The position numbers were made by a program, and so were the translations under genes. From CAZKUN01 sp964555935 (GTDB taxonomy: Bacteria > Armatimonadota > Zipacnadia > Zipacnadales > VGFC01), in the NCBI GenBank assembly GCA_964555935.1, contig CAZKUN010000086.1, positions 1 to 32,788 on the forward strand: 32,788 nt of DNA. Reading direction: 5' to 3'. The notes under the pieces are model-generated. The model was not told the DNA's origin and did no database searches. It saw only the letters and a list, made by a program, of their open reading frames with translations. Positions 24,389-32,786 of the stretch are shown piece by piece; the first letter of the stretch is position 1; the number at the start of each line of letters is the position of its first letter.

Positions 24389-26317
24389 ATGCAAGTACTT
24401 GGTATCCACTCCGACTCGTTCCGCTGGTTCGTAACCGGGAAAGCGCTCAAGAACCCCGAGGACGCTCCCCAAGATGAGTGCGTCATCGAGGAAGAGTGTC
24501 TCGTTTTCTACGTTGGCATCGAGAAAGCCGACGAGGCGGAGTCCGGCGATGCGCTCTCGGCCGCGCTCGCCAAGCACGTGCGCGACCGCAGCGCCATGCT
24601 CGGCGTGAAATCGGTGGTCATCTATCCCTACGCCCACATCGTCAAGGACCGTGGAAGCGTCCGCACGGCGCTGCCGATCTTCCGCGGCGCGGAGGAGAAA
24701 CTCACCGGCGGCGATCTCACCGTCTATCGCGCGCCCTTCGGCTGGTACAAGGGGTTCGATCTCAAGGCCAAGGGCCATCCCCTCAGCGAGTGGAGCGCGA
24801 ACCTCACTGGCGAAGACGCCATCGATGAGGAAGAGAAGAAACTCTCGGCGACCGCCGGTAAGGACAAGTTCGACCGCTACCTTGTCGTCGATCTCGACGG
24901 CACTGAACACGATGTCACGCCCGATACCTTCGCCGAGGCCGACGTTTTCAAGCGCGACGAGCCGGTCTATGGCCTGCTCAGGCACTTCGTGGCCAACGAG
25001 TTCGGACGCGGCGAAGCCGGCGGCGGCGAGCCCGCGCACGTCAACATCATGCAGCACCACGAGCTGATCGACTACTGCGACGTCAGTGAGAAGGGGCATT
25101 ACAAGTGGTACCCCAAGGGCGTGTTGATGCTGCGCCTGCTGCTGGAATACGCGCGCGACCTCGCGCTCGAGTGGGGCGCCCAGGAGATGCGTAACCCCAT
25201 CATCATCCGCGGCGACAACAACGTCGTCGGCGAGCTCATGGGCGAGTTCCACGAGCGCGACTACAAGGTCGACGGCGGCCGAGGAATCTGCTACCTGCGC
25301 TACGCCAGCGATCCGCTCGGCTTCCCGTTCATGCAGAAGGTCCGGTTCAGCCACCACCAGACGCCGCTGAAGCTCTACGAGGAGGCGAGCTGCTTCCGCA
25401 ACGAGCAGGAGGGCGAGGTCAGCGGCCTGCGTCGCGTCCGCAACTTCCTGATGACCGACATGCACGCCGCCTGCGCCGATGACGAGCAGGCGCTGGATGA
25501 GTTCCGCGTGTTGACGCTGCGCTTTGGCAGGCTGATGAATGACGTCATCGCGCAGAACCGTTGGGTATTGGGCTGGGAGGGCACGACCGATTTCTTCAAC
25601 ACGCACCGCGACTTCCTCATCAGCCTCGGCAAGGAGCTGAAGGTCCCGGCATTCTTCAAGCTCATGCCCGAGATGACCCACTACTACGCGATGAAGAACG
25701 AGTACCAGAGCATCACGCGCGACCTGCAAAACATCCAGGTCTCGACCGTGCAATGGGACGTGAAGGACGGGCCGCGTTTTGACATCGGTTTCACGGACGC
25801 CGACGGCGCCCACAAGCCCTGTCCGGTTATCCTGCACGCCTCCAGTTTCGGCAGCATCGAGCGCACGCTCTGCACGCTCTTTGAGAACATCGCGGTCGAC
25901 CAAGACGCGGGCAAGCCGCCGATGTTCCCGGTGTGGCTCTCCCCGACACAGTGCCGCGTGATCCCGGTGAAAGACGAGTTCCACGGCTACGCGGACGAGA
26001 TCGCGGACCAGCTCAACGCAGGCAAGGTCCGCGCTGATGTCGACGAGCGCGCGGAGTCGGTGGGCCGCAAGATCCGCGACTCCGGAGTCGAGTGGATTCC
26101 TTACACGCTCGTCGTGGGCCAGAAGGAACTCGACCGTGACGATGGCAAGCTGCCCGTCCGCGTCCGCCGTCACCCGGACCACGACGACCAGACGGAGACG
26201 GTCGACATGAGCCTCGCGGAGCTGATCGGCCATGTCCACGAGACCACGGGCGACGTGCCCTGGCTGCCGTTGCCACTCCCGCGCCAGCTCAGCCGCAGAC
26301 CGATTTTCTTTGGGTAG
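24389..26317 (+). CDS. thrS: Archaeal-type threonyl-tRNA synthetase
   Basis: The 642-residue enzyme charges tRNA-Thr but follows the archaeal pattern. The N-terminal 145 residues are the archaeal editing domain (MQVLGIHSDSF, VVIYPYAHIVKD), which removes misattached serine, instead of the bacterial TGS plus N2 domains. The class II core has YEEASCFRNEQEGEVSGLRR (motif 2, near residue 330), TDMHAAC and LHASSFGSIERTL (motif 3). The anticodon-binding domain spans about 512-640 and ends in the archaeal-style PLPRQLSRRPIFFG. The two zinc-site histidines are present, but the usual cysteine position seems to read SDP (near 315). It has its own promoter and a good ribosome site, and the glycosyltransferase gene follows after 32 bp. 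This is probably horizontal acquisition or a lineage trait. Confidence 0.92.
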   Translation: MQVLGIHSDSFRWFVTGKALKNPEDAPQDECVIEEECLVFYVGIEKADEAESGDALSAALAKHVRDRSAMLGVKSVVIYPYAHIVKDRGSVRTALPIFRGAEEKLTGGDLTVYRAPFGWYKGFDLKAKGHPLSEWSANLTGEDAIDEEEKKLSATAGKDKFDRYLVVDLDGTEHDVTPDTFAEADVFKRDEPVYGLLRHFVANEFGRGEAGGGEPAHVNIMQHHELIDYCDVSEKGHYKWYPKGVLMLRLLLEYARDLALEWGAQEMRNPIIIRGDNNVVGELMGEFHERDYKVDGGRGICYLRYASDPLGFPFMQKVRFSHHQTPLKLYEEASCFRNEQEGEVSGLRRVRNFLMTDMHAACADDEQALDEFRVLTLRFGRLMNDVIAQNRWVLGWEGTTDFFNTHRDFLISLGKELKVPAFFKLMPEMTHYYAMKNEYQSITRDLQNIQVSTVQWDVKDGPRFDIGFTDADGAHKPCPVILHASSFGSIERTLCTLFENIAVDQDAGKPPMFPVWLSPTQCRVIPVKDEFHGYADEIADQLNAGKVRADVDERAESVGRKIRDSGVEWIPYTLVVGQKELDRDDGKLPVRVRRHPDHDDQTETVDMSLAELIGHVHETTGDVPWLPLPLPRQLSRRPIFFG

Positions 26318-26349
26318 GCGAACCTCGCAAGGCGGGCACGCATTTCGAT

Positions 26350-27306
26350 ATGTCAGGAACGGATGCCGCTCTCACAGCCGGGCGCGCGCGCCCGGCCCTC
26401 TGGCTGGCCGTCTTCTGCGGCGCCATCGCGCTTGGTCTGGCGTGGCTGCCGTTCCGCTCCAATGACCTCATCGCGGGCAAGCCACTGTCCGAAGACGGCT
26501 TTTACGTCCTGTCGGTCGCCCGCAACATCGCCACCGGCCACGGCGTGACCATCGACGGCGTGGAACCCACCAACGGTTTCCAACCTCTCTTCGCGCTGGC
26601 GACCACCCCCGCGTTCATCGTCTCGCCCCAGTCACGCTTCGTAGCCCTGCGGATCGTGCTGGGCCTCCACTGGCTCGTCTATCTCGCCACGGCGCTGCTT
26701 CTGGGACTGATCGCCCGCGACATGTTCGACGACGAGGAGTTCAGGTCGGCGCGGTTCTGGCTGACGGCGTTCCTCTATCTCGCCAGCCTGCACGCCTTCG
26801 CGGTCCACTTCAACGGACTCGAGACCGGCCTGGCGATGATGCTCTACGCGCTTGCGTGGAGGGTGTACCAGATCAGGGGCGCTGAAACGCTGGCTAACGC
26901 CGCGATCATCGGGGCCCTGCTTGGGTTGACTGTCCTCGCGCGCATCGATGCGAGCTTACTCGTGGCCGTATTCTGCATCCACCTGGCGATCCGTCGCAGG
27001 ATCGCGCGCGCCGCCATCGTCGCGACGACGGCTGTCGTCGTCTCGGCCCCGTGGTGGGCCTACAACCTCGCCGCATTCGGCTCGCTGATGCCCTCCAGCG
27101 GCACAGCCCAGATGGGCTCGGACGTGTCGATCCACAGAGTCGGCCGCGCGCTCGACGCGGCGGCGCAGGCAGCCCTGCCCATGCTCTACGCAGGCCATTC
27201 TGAACGCCTCTGGATGTCGCTAGCGCGCGGGACTATTGCTGGCGTGCGCGGTGCTAGCGTGGGCATGGTGGGACCAGATCGCGCCAGCCCGCAGACGAGG
27301 CGATGA
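26350..27306 (+). CDS. Polytopic GT-C-type glycosyltransferase, N-terminal part before a frameshift
   Basis: The gene encodes a multi-membrane protein. After a short cytoplasmic start comes a first helix (LWLAVFCGAIALGLAWLPF), then the periplasmic loop EDGFYVLSVARNIATGHGVT with VEPTNGFQPLF, a pattern of lipid-linked-sugar glycosyltransferases of the GT-C fold (ArnT/PMT/GT39-like). At least four more hydrophobic segments follow, up to about residue 245. Near 27224-27236 the frame slips: sensible hydrophobic coding (LLACAVLAWAWWDQI) continues in the next frame, so the last residues as written are not native. The start is ATG at 26350, with a poor Shine-Dalgarno, 32 bp after thrS, so it is probably cotranscribed with thrS. 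The sugar and acceptor are unknown. Confidence 0.7.
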   Translation: MSGTDAALTAGRARPALWLAVFCGAIALGLAWLPFRSNDLIAGKPLSEDGFYVLSVARNIATGHGVTIDGVEPTNGFQPLFALATTPAFIVSPQSRFVALRIVLGLHWLVYLATALLLGLIARDMFDDEEFRSARFWLTAFLYLASLHAFAVHFNGLETGLAMMLYALAWRVYQIRGAETLANAAIIGALLGLTVLARIDASLLVAVFCIHLAIRRRIARAAIVATTAVVVSAPWWAYNLAAFGSLMPSSGTAQMGSDVSIHRVGRALDAAAQAALPMLYAGHSERLWMSLARGTIAGVRGASVGMVGPDRASPQTRR

Positions 27307-27409
27307 CGGGGAATCTGGGACGGGGCAGCGCACGGTGGCGTTTGGCGTCTGCATCTTCATCGCGTCCGTGGGACTGGTCTGCTGGTACGTGGGGGCGTTC
27401 CGCGCGAGC
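27236..27409 (+). pseudogene. Glycosyltransferase, middle segment in a shifted frame
   Basis: After the slip near 27224-27236 the second frame encodes a membrane helix (LLACAVLAWAWWDQI), a charged loop (ARRRGDDGESGTGQR) and another helix (VAFGVCIFIASVGLVCWYVG), then runs into the gap. It joins the part starting at 26350 if one base is removed near 27230. It is not an independent gene. Confidence 0.65.
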
Positions 27410-27419
27410 NNNNNNNNNN
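27410..27419. other. Assembly gap (ten N)
   Basis: Second run of exactly ten N, of unknown true size, inside the glycosyltransferase gene. Confidence 0.95.
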
Positions 27420-27420
27420 T

Positions 27421-27843
27421 CACGTCGCGGCGAAGCGACTCGGCGCCATCACTGCGATGGGGGGGCTTGCGGCGCTCGGGTTCTTGGCCATCGTGGCGAT
27501 GCTGTCGACGGGGCGCATCGGCGCCGAGAACACGATGTATACGGGCCAACTTGCGCTGGTCCGGAGCGTCGTGCCTGACGGCACGTTGGTGGCCGCGGGA
27601 CAATCCGGCACGCTGGGCTACTTCCGTGACAACGTCGTCAACCTCGACGGCAAGGTCAACCCCGGCGTCCTGCCTTACGAGGGCAGGAAGCACGATTACT
27701 TGGATGAGCGAGACATCGGGTGGCTATGCGATTGGCCGGAGCACATCGAGGCCTATCTCGGCCCAGACCCGTCAGCCCGGGGCTGGATGGCGATGGCCGA
27801 ACACAAGGGCTTCCACCTCTACCGGCGCGGCATTGCGCAGTGA
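27421..27843 (+). CDS. Glycosyltransferase, C-terminal part
   Basis: The frame open from the gap encodes a membrane helix (GGLAALGFLAIVAMLS) and a soluble C-terminal domain with VPDGTLVAAGQSGTLGYFRD and VVNLDGKVNPGVL. The pattern of 'the transcript of a residence or birth' loop with N-L-D-G is typical of the end of GT39/GT83-like membrane glycosyltransferases. Together with the part at 26350-27235 it makes one protein of roughly 500 residues. The stop at 27841-27843 is nine bases from the convergent oxidoreductase stop. The true N-terminal joint lies in the gap. Confidence 0.65.
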   Translation, partial: HVAAKRLGAITAMGGLAALGFLAIVAMLSTGRIGAENTMYTGQLALVRSVVPDGTLVAAGQSGTLGYFRDNVVNLDGKVNPGVLPYEGRKHDYLDERDIGWLCDWPEHIEAYLGPDPSARGWMAMAEHKGFHLYRRGIAQ

Positions 27844-27852
27844 CGCCGCCGG

Positions 27853-28767
27853 CTACCTCCGCCGCGCCAGTTCCGACTGGTATACTCTCCCCAGCAACTC
27901 CGAGTTCTTGTTGACCCAGTCGGTGAGCTTGATCGTGCCCGTCGGCTCCTCGTCGCTGGCCATGAGTCCGTCCATGAGCCCGTCCAATTCATCAGCGGTG
28001 AGCATCACGTCGTTCTTGAGGAGCCCGATGAGCTTCGACATGAGAAGGAAGATTGGGCGTGGCACCCTCAGAATCAGCGTCCCCGAGACCGTGTAGCTTG
28101 CGACGGTCTGGACGAACTCCTTGAACGTGAATGTCTCCGGGCCGATGGCGTCAATAGTGTAGCTGTCCTCACGCGCCCCGCCTTCGACCGCCAAGCGGGC
28201 CAAGTCCTCAACATGGATCGGCTGCATCTTGTACTCGCCCTTCCCGCACATCATGAAGACCGGGAAGCGCCGCAGCGACCAGGCGATGTTGTTGATGAGG
28301 ATGTCCTCGCCGCCGAACAGAACCGTCGGCCGCAGGATTGCGTATGAGAGGCCGGAGGTGTGAATGGCCTCCTCGACCTTGGTCTTCCCCCGGTAGTAGC
28401 CGTACGGAGAATCGGCGGTGGGCCTCACGATGCTGACATGCACGATCCGCTTCACGCCCGCGTCGACGGCCGCCCGGACCAGCGTCTCGCTGTTCTCCGC
28501 CGCCTTCTCATAGGTCATTCCCTTCCACGGGAAGCGAACCCAATACGTGTTGTAGAGGACGTCCGCGCCGCGCAAGGACTCGGTCAGTTTCTTCGGATCG
28601 TCGAAGTTGAACGGGTGCGCCTCGACCTTGTCACCGAACGGGCTAGGCTTGTTGGGGTGGCCGGTGATCGTGCGGACCTGCTTGCCATCTTGCAGCAGCT
28701 TTCGGGTGATGAACTTGCCGGAGAACCCGAATGCGCCGGTTACTACGTTCAGTTCAGGAGCCCCCAT
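27853..28767 (-). CDS. NmrA-like / atypical short-chain NAD(P)-binding protein
   Basis: The 304-residue protein has an N-terminal Rossmann fold with VVTGAFGFSGKFITRKLL (GxxGxxG, residues about 9-26). ADVLYNTYWVRF follows, then VKRIVHVSIVRPTADSPYGY with a YYRGK segment in the place of the short-chain dehydrogenase YxxxK, and LRPTVLFGGEDILINNIAW. This resembles NmrA-like and NDUFA9-like epimerase or dehydrogenase relatives, which bind NAD(P) and may lack catalysis. A hydrophobic PRPIFLLMSKLIGLL stretch lies near the C-terminus. ATG 28767 has GGGAGG nine bases upstream. The gene begins 14 bp after the stop of the large secreted protein and is likely cotranscribed with it. The substrate is unknown. 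Confidence 0.85.
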   Translation of the reverse strand: MGAPELNVVTGAFGFSGKFITRKLLQDGKQVRTITGHPNKPSPFGDKVEAHPFNFDDPKKLTESLRGADVLYNTYWVRFPWKGMTYEKAAENSETLVRAAVDAGVKRIVHVSIVRPTADSPYGYYRGKTKVEEAIHTSGLSYAILRPTVLFGGEDILINNIAWSLRRFPVFMMCGKGEYKMQPIHVEDLARLAVEGGAREDSYTIDAIGPETFTFKEFVQTVASYTVSGTLILRVPRPIFLLMSKLIGLLKNDVMLTADELDGLMDGLMASDEEPTGTIKLTDWVNKNSELLGRVYQSELARRR

Positions 28768-28781
28768 CTGCGCGTTCCTCC

Positions 28782-31700
28782 CTATTCTGACCGTCCATCC
28801 GCGAATCGCGATTCTATCTCATCAGCGCTCAGCGTCCGTTGGTATATCCTGACATCATCGATCTGTCCGAAGCTCTGGAACTGCTCCTCAACGTCGGAGT
28901 ACATGCCCACCCGCAGCTCCCCTGTCCACGGCGAGCCGTCGACCGGGCCGATCTCCTTCGCTCCGACCTCCGCGCCGTCCACATGCAGCCGGCTCCACAT
29001 CCCGTCGTACGTCGCGCAGATGTGATGCCACTCGCCGATGCTCAACGTGCCGCCGTCCACGATCTTCTGCACCGGGAGATACCAGCGCACCTTCCCCCCG
29101 AAGAACTGAAGCCAGTATCCGGGCGCCTCCCAATGGCCGAACGAGAGCATCACCGGGATCGCGCCGGCGCGGCTGAGTCTGACCCACATCTCCACCGAGA
29201 GCGGCCCCGAAACCTGAAGCATCTCATCACTCGGATATGCGATCCACCCACCCTCGCTCACATCGAGCGCGCCCGCGCTAGTCCTCGCCTTCCCGTTCAG
29301 CGTTCCCGCCTGGCCGGTGGTGGCCTCGACGCCGCCGAACCCCGCCTCGAATACGGGCTCGTGCGGCGCTTTGACGGGCGTTGCGGCGACGATGACGGAT
29401 GCCTCGCCGAGCCGGCCCGCGCGATCGACGGCCTGAACGCGGAAACGATGCTCCGTTTCGGCGACCAGCCCCCCCACGACCATCTGCGTTGCCGCGAGCG
29501 GATCTTCCCCGCTCACCCGCCGCCATTCCTCACCCTCAGCGGCGAACACCGCGTATCCTCGGGTCGGCTGATCGAGCTTCTGCCACGCGACGGTAGCCCT
29601 CGCGAGCCCAGGGGCCGCAGTCACCGCCGTCGGCGCCAACAGCAGCGGGAAGTCAGCAATCGCCAGCGGACCACTCCGCGCCGGGTCGCTCTTCTGCCGT
29701 AGATCGTCAACCGCCACGATGGCGTATTCATAAGACGCATCTGGTTGAAGCGTCACGTCATCGAAGGTCGTCCACGCCCACTCGCTGAGCAGCGTTTCCG
29801 AGGTCGGCTCAAACCCCGGTTCCGCGGAGCGGTGCACCTCGTAGGTGGCGCACGGCGCGCTCACCCACGCAACCCGAGCGTGGAACGGACCGACCACCTC
29901 AGCCGCGACGTCGGTAGCGGGTCGCGGCGGCGCGGGCCGTCCGAATCCCACTAGAGCGCCCGGGCGCTGCCGGCCCTGACGATCCGTCGCCGCTGTCGCG
30001 CACCGCAACGCGCCTTCGCTCAGTAGCTCAGTCGGCAGGGGGAACAACGCCGTGTGATACCGCGCGTGGGCGCTCAGGCGCGTGTCATCCAGCGCCAACT
30101 CCACCTTCGCCGGCGAGTAGGCCTCGGCAGCGATCACAGTGCATCGCAGCGTCGCCGGCTCGCCTGAATCGCCCGTCCACGGCACGAGCGCCATGTCGCG
30201 GTGCAGGTGCGGACCGTAGACGCGCGGCCCGGAGTTAGGCATGGTGGTGATGGAGTAGCTGTTGGGGCTGATGGACGGCCAGAAATCGCCCGGATGAGGC
30301 AAGTCGCCTCCGCCCTTAGGTACCCACGCGCCGGTGACGCGGAACTCGAGGCCTTCGGGACCGACCTCCTCAGCGGGGATCTTGTAGCGCCAGACTCGGC
30401 CGCCAACGTGCGCCATCTGGACGAACGTGCCCGGATCTGGGTCTCGCGGCGACCAGTAGTTGAGTTGCACAGGCGCCACGCCTTGCGCCGAGGAGTCGAG
30501 AGATGAGATCACCTCTATGGCAAGCGGCGTCCCCTCGGGAATGGCAGTCGGAAGGTGCTTCACTACGAGCTCGCCATACCGCCTCGGCGCCTGGCGAAAC
30601 TGCGGCTCGCCCAGCACTTCCTCCGCCCGCTTCCAGAGCGCCTCGTAAGCGGCGTAGGCTTTGATGTTGATCGTGGCCAGGTTCCCAAAGTCGCCCTGCG
30701 TCGTCAGCCTCGGCACGTACGCCCACACCGCTTCATCGAGCGGACAGTCACGCACTGTCTTCAGCGCCTTGCGTGCCAGCCTCCGGGCCGTCTCCGCGTC
30801 GCCCGCCTGCTTCAGCTTCTCGGCCTCGGTGAGCATGACGTCGACTTCGGCGCCGGGCTCGAGCACGAGGGCCGCTTCGTCAAAGGCGAGCAGGAAGTCG
30901 ATGGTCGCCCGGAGGTAATGCACGCGGTCCCATTGGGTCCAATGGCGCGGGCTGAGATGATCCAAGCCTTCGCGGATCTCCCGTAAGGCTGCGAGCTTGT
31001 CTTGGGCCGGCCGGTCGTTGCTGGAGAACCACGCGAACCTCCCGCACTCGACCTGCCCGAGGCTCCCGGTCCAGCGCGGGCCCAGTTCCTCAAGTCGCAT
31101 CAGCGTCTGCGCCATCGCCTCATCGCCGAAGGCATTCGTGGCGTAGTCTCGGTAGAAATCCTCATACGTGAGGTCCGGAGACCAAGCGAACTGAGCCGCG
31201 TACGCCGCGACCTCCTCGATTCCCCGTGTCTGCCAATGGATGCCGAGCAACCCGTCGCAGTCCTTCGCAAGCGCGTCGCGCGTCAGCGCCGTGAAGGGTT
31301 TCACGTTCGCCTGGGGAGCCCACTGGTCTCGCCGCGCGCCGCCGCCGTCGGACTCGAACCAAGGGATCGGCCATTTCTCCCGCTCGGGCGAGAGCTGCCC
31401 ATACGCCGCGCTGACGTTCGGCTCCCACGCGGGATCGATGTTGTCGAGCGCCGCGAAGATCACGTCGTCGGCCAGGATACTGTCCAGCCCAATGTAGAAG
31501 TCGCTGAACCGCATCCACCGGTCGCCGCCCCATCCACTGACCGCGACCTTCACATTGGGCCGCAGGCGACTCACCACGCCGTCCGCGAACTCCATCCACG
31601 CCGCGACGCGCGCCGCCTCGGCGATCCGCTGATCGTTGCCAAGGTATTCGAAAGCGGGCCGATGCCTCTGGATAATCAGGTCGAGTGGCGAGTCCGGTGC

Positions 31701-32786
31701 CGGCGGCTCAGAACCCGCGCCTCTCCCCTCCTGCTGCCAGAACCACACGTATTCCAGCATCGGATAGGTCGCCAGCATGTGCCGAATCCGCGCTTCGGCG
31801 TGCTTGCGCAACTCGGGGTCCGTGGGATCGCCGTGCAGCTCAAAGCCCAGGCAGGTATTGATGCCCCGATCGCTCGCATACTGCAGCCCTTGTGCCAGGA
31901 CGCACTGCGCCCGCACGATGGCGTCGTCGCTCAACGTCGCCCACGGCATCACGTCGCTCTGGGTCGCGTCCTCGGGCGGCGTCTGAGCATCGGTCATCGA
32001 TCTCGAGCCGAACACGGTGGACGAGAACAGCCGCCCCGTCCCGAAGCCAAACTCCTCGCACGCCATGTTGCGGATCGTGCCCCAGCCGTAAGTGAGCGAG
32101 GTCGCCGCCGGCGCGCCCATCCGCCATTTCCCCTCCCAAGGGTAGGCGCAGAACGGCTCGGAATCGTAGGAGTGGAACCCCACGAAGTTGTTCTTCATCT
32201 TCGCCATCTGATTGAAGAAGTATTGGTAGTCCTGGAGGTCCCACGTTGTCGGCGAATTGAGGAAGTTGTACCAGGGGAGGCTGCCGCGAATCGCAAAGAC
32301 AGGCTCTGCGGTCTCGTCGAGATCCGCGCGGATGAGCAATTGCTTGCGCGGCGGAGGAAGAGCGTCGCCGCCGAGGTAGAACCCCACACCCAGTTTCTCG
32401 AGAAGGGAGTAGACACCATACTGCACTGCCACGGGAGACGCGCCGGCAATGTGGAGCGCGGGTCCAACCCCGTCGAAGGAACTCGCGCGCAGCACGTATG
32501 CCTGCTCGCCGTCTACATCAGGTAACCCAGGCAGGTTCGCCCCTTGCGTGCCGAGCAAGATGCGGGGACCCGTGCCGAGTGTGGAATCGGCATCGACCAC
32601 CACGATCCTCGATGACCTGCCTGACAGCAGGCGCAGGTATCGACCCAACTCGCGGGCGGCGAAGATCTCCATCTCGTCCGCGCTCGCCGCGTAGTTGATC
32701 GTCGCGCCGGCCAGGTCGAGGGTGCCCTGCGCGGCAAGCGGCGCCGCAACCACCAGCAACAGCATGAGTGTCAGCGTCCGCCGCAT
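28782..32786 (-). CDS. Large secreted alpha-glucuronidase-like protein with FN3 and LamG domains
   Basis: The 1334-residue protein begins at ATG 32786, two bases from the window edge, with a signal peptide (MRRTLTLMLLLVVAAPLAAQ). Residues about 22-165 form the alpha-glucuronidase/GH20-type N-terminal domain (IFAARELGRYLRLLSGRSSR; VQYGVYSLLEKLGVGFYLGG). A TIM-barrel-like region follows (about 170-530) with INTCLGFELHGDPTDPE and EYVWFWQQEGRG. Then come a helical part, beta-rich domains, two FN3-like domains (about 950-1045 and 1050-1140) and a LamG/concanavalin-like domain (about 1147-1330; GWIAYPSDEMLQVSG, WHHICATYDG, IDDVRIYQRTLSADEIESRF). It is probably a secreted or surface glycoside hydrolase; the substrate is unknown. 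An upstream extension outside the window cannot be excluded, but the signal peptide supports this start. Confidence 0.85.
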   Translation of the reverse strand: MRRTLTLMLLLVVAAPLAAQGTLDLAGATINYAASADEMEIFAARELGRYLRLLSGRSSRIVVVDADSTLGTGPRILLGTQGANLPGLPDVDGEQAYVLRASSFDGVGPALHIAGASPVAVQYGVYSLLEKLGVGFYLGGDALPPPRKQLLIRADLDETAEPVFAIRGSLPWYNFLNSPTTWDLQDYQYFFNQMAKMKNNFVGFHSYDSEPFCAYPWEGKWRMGAPAATSLTYGWGTIRNMACEEFGFGTGRLFSSTVFGSRSMTDAQTPPEDATQSDVMPWATLSDDAIVRAQCVLAQGLQYASDRGINTCLGFELHGDPTDPELRKHAEARIRHMLATYPMLEYVWFWQQEGRGAGSEPPAPDSPLDLIIQRHRPAFEYLGNDQRIAEAARVAAWMEFADGVVSRLRPNVKVAVSGWGGDRWMRFSDFYIGLDSILADDVIFAALDNIDPAWEPNVSAAYGQLSPEREKWPIPWFESDGGGARRDQWAPQANVKPFTALTRDALAKDCDGLLGIHWQTRGIEEVAAYAAQFAWSPDLTYEDFYRDYATNAFGDEAMAQTLMRLEELGPRWTGSLGQVECGRFAWFSSNDRPAQDKLAALREIREGLDHLSPRHWTQWDRVHYLRATIDFLLAFDEAALVLEPGAEVDVMLTEAEKLKQAGDAETARRLARKALKTVRDCPLDEAVWAYVPRLTTQGDFGNLATINIKAYAAYEALWKRAEEVLGEPQFRQAPRRYGELVVKHLPTAIPEGTPLAIEVISSLDSSAQGVAPVQLNYWSPRDPDPGTFVQMAHVGGRVWRYKIPAEEVGPEGLEFRVTGAWVPKGGGDLPHPGDFWPSISPNSYSITTMPNSGPRVYGPHLHRDMALVPWTGDSGEPATLRCTVIAAEAYSPAKVELALDDTRLSAHARYHTALFPLPTELLSEGALRCATAATDRQGRQRPGALVGFGRPAPPRPATDVAAEVVGPFHARVAWVSAPCATYEVHRSAEPGFEPTSETLLSEWAWTTFDDVTLQPDASYEYAIVAVDDLRQKSDPARSGPLAIADFPLLLAPTAVTAAPGLARATVAWQKLDQPTRGYAVFAAEGEEWRRVSGEDPLAATQMVVGGLVAETEHRFRVQAVDRAGRLGEASVIVAATPVKAPHEPVFEAGFGGVEATTGQAGTLNGKARTSAGALDVSEGGWIAYPSDEMLQVSGPLSVEMWVRLSRAGAIPVMLSFGHWEAPGYWLQFFGGKVRWYLPVQKIVDGGTLSIGEWHHICATYDGMWSRLHVDGAEVGAKEIGPVDGSPWTGELRVGMYSDVEEQFQSFGQIDDVRIYQRTLSADEIESRFADGRSE

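Noticed and set aside
24326..26239. 637-codon open frame antisense to thrS
   Set aside because: It is the GC-rich mirror of a clear synthetase gene; its translation is a run of Val, Leu, Arg, Asp and His without motifs, and there is no ribosome site.
31002..32525. 507-codon plus-strand frame opposite the large secreted protein
   Set aside because: Arg/Pro/Leu-rich shadow; the minus-strand protein has a signal peptide and recognisable domains.
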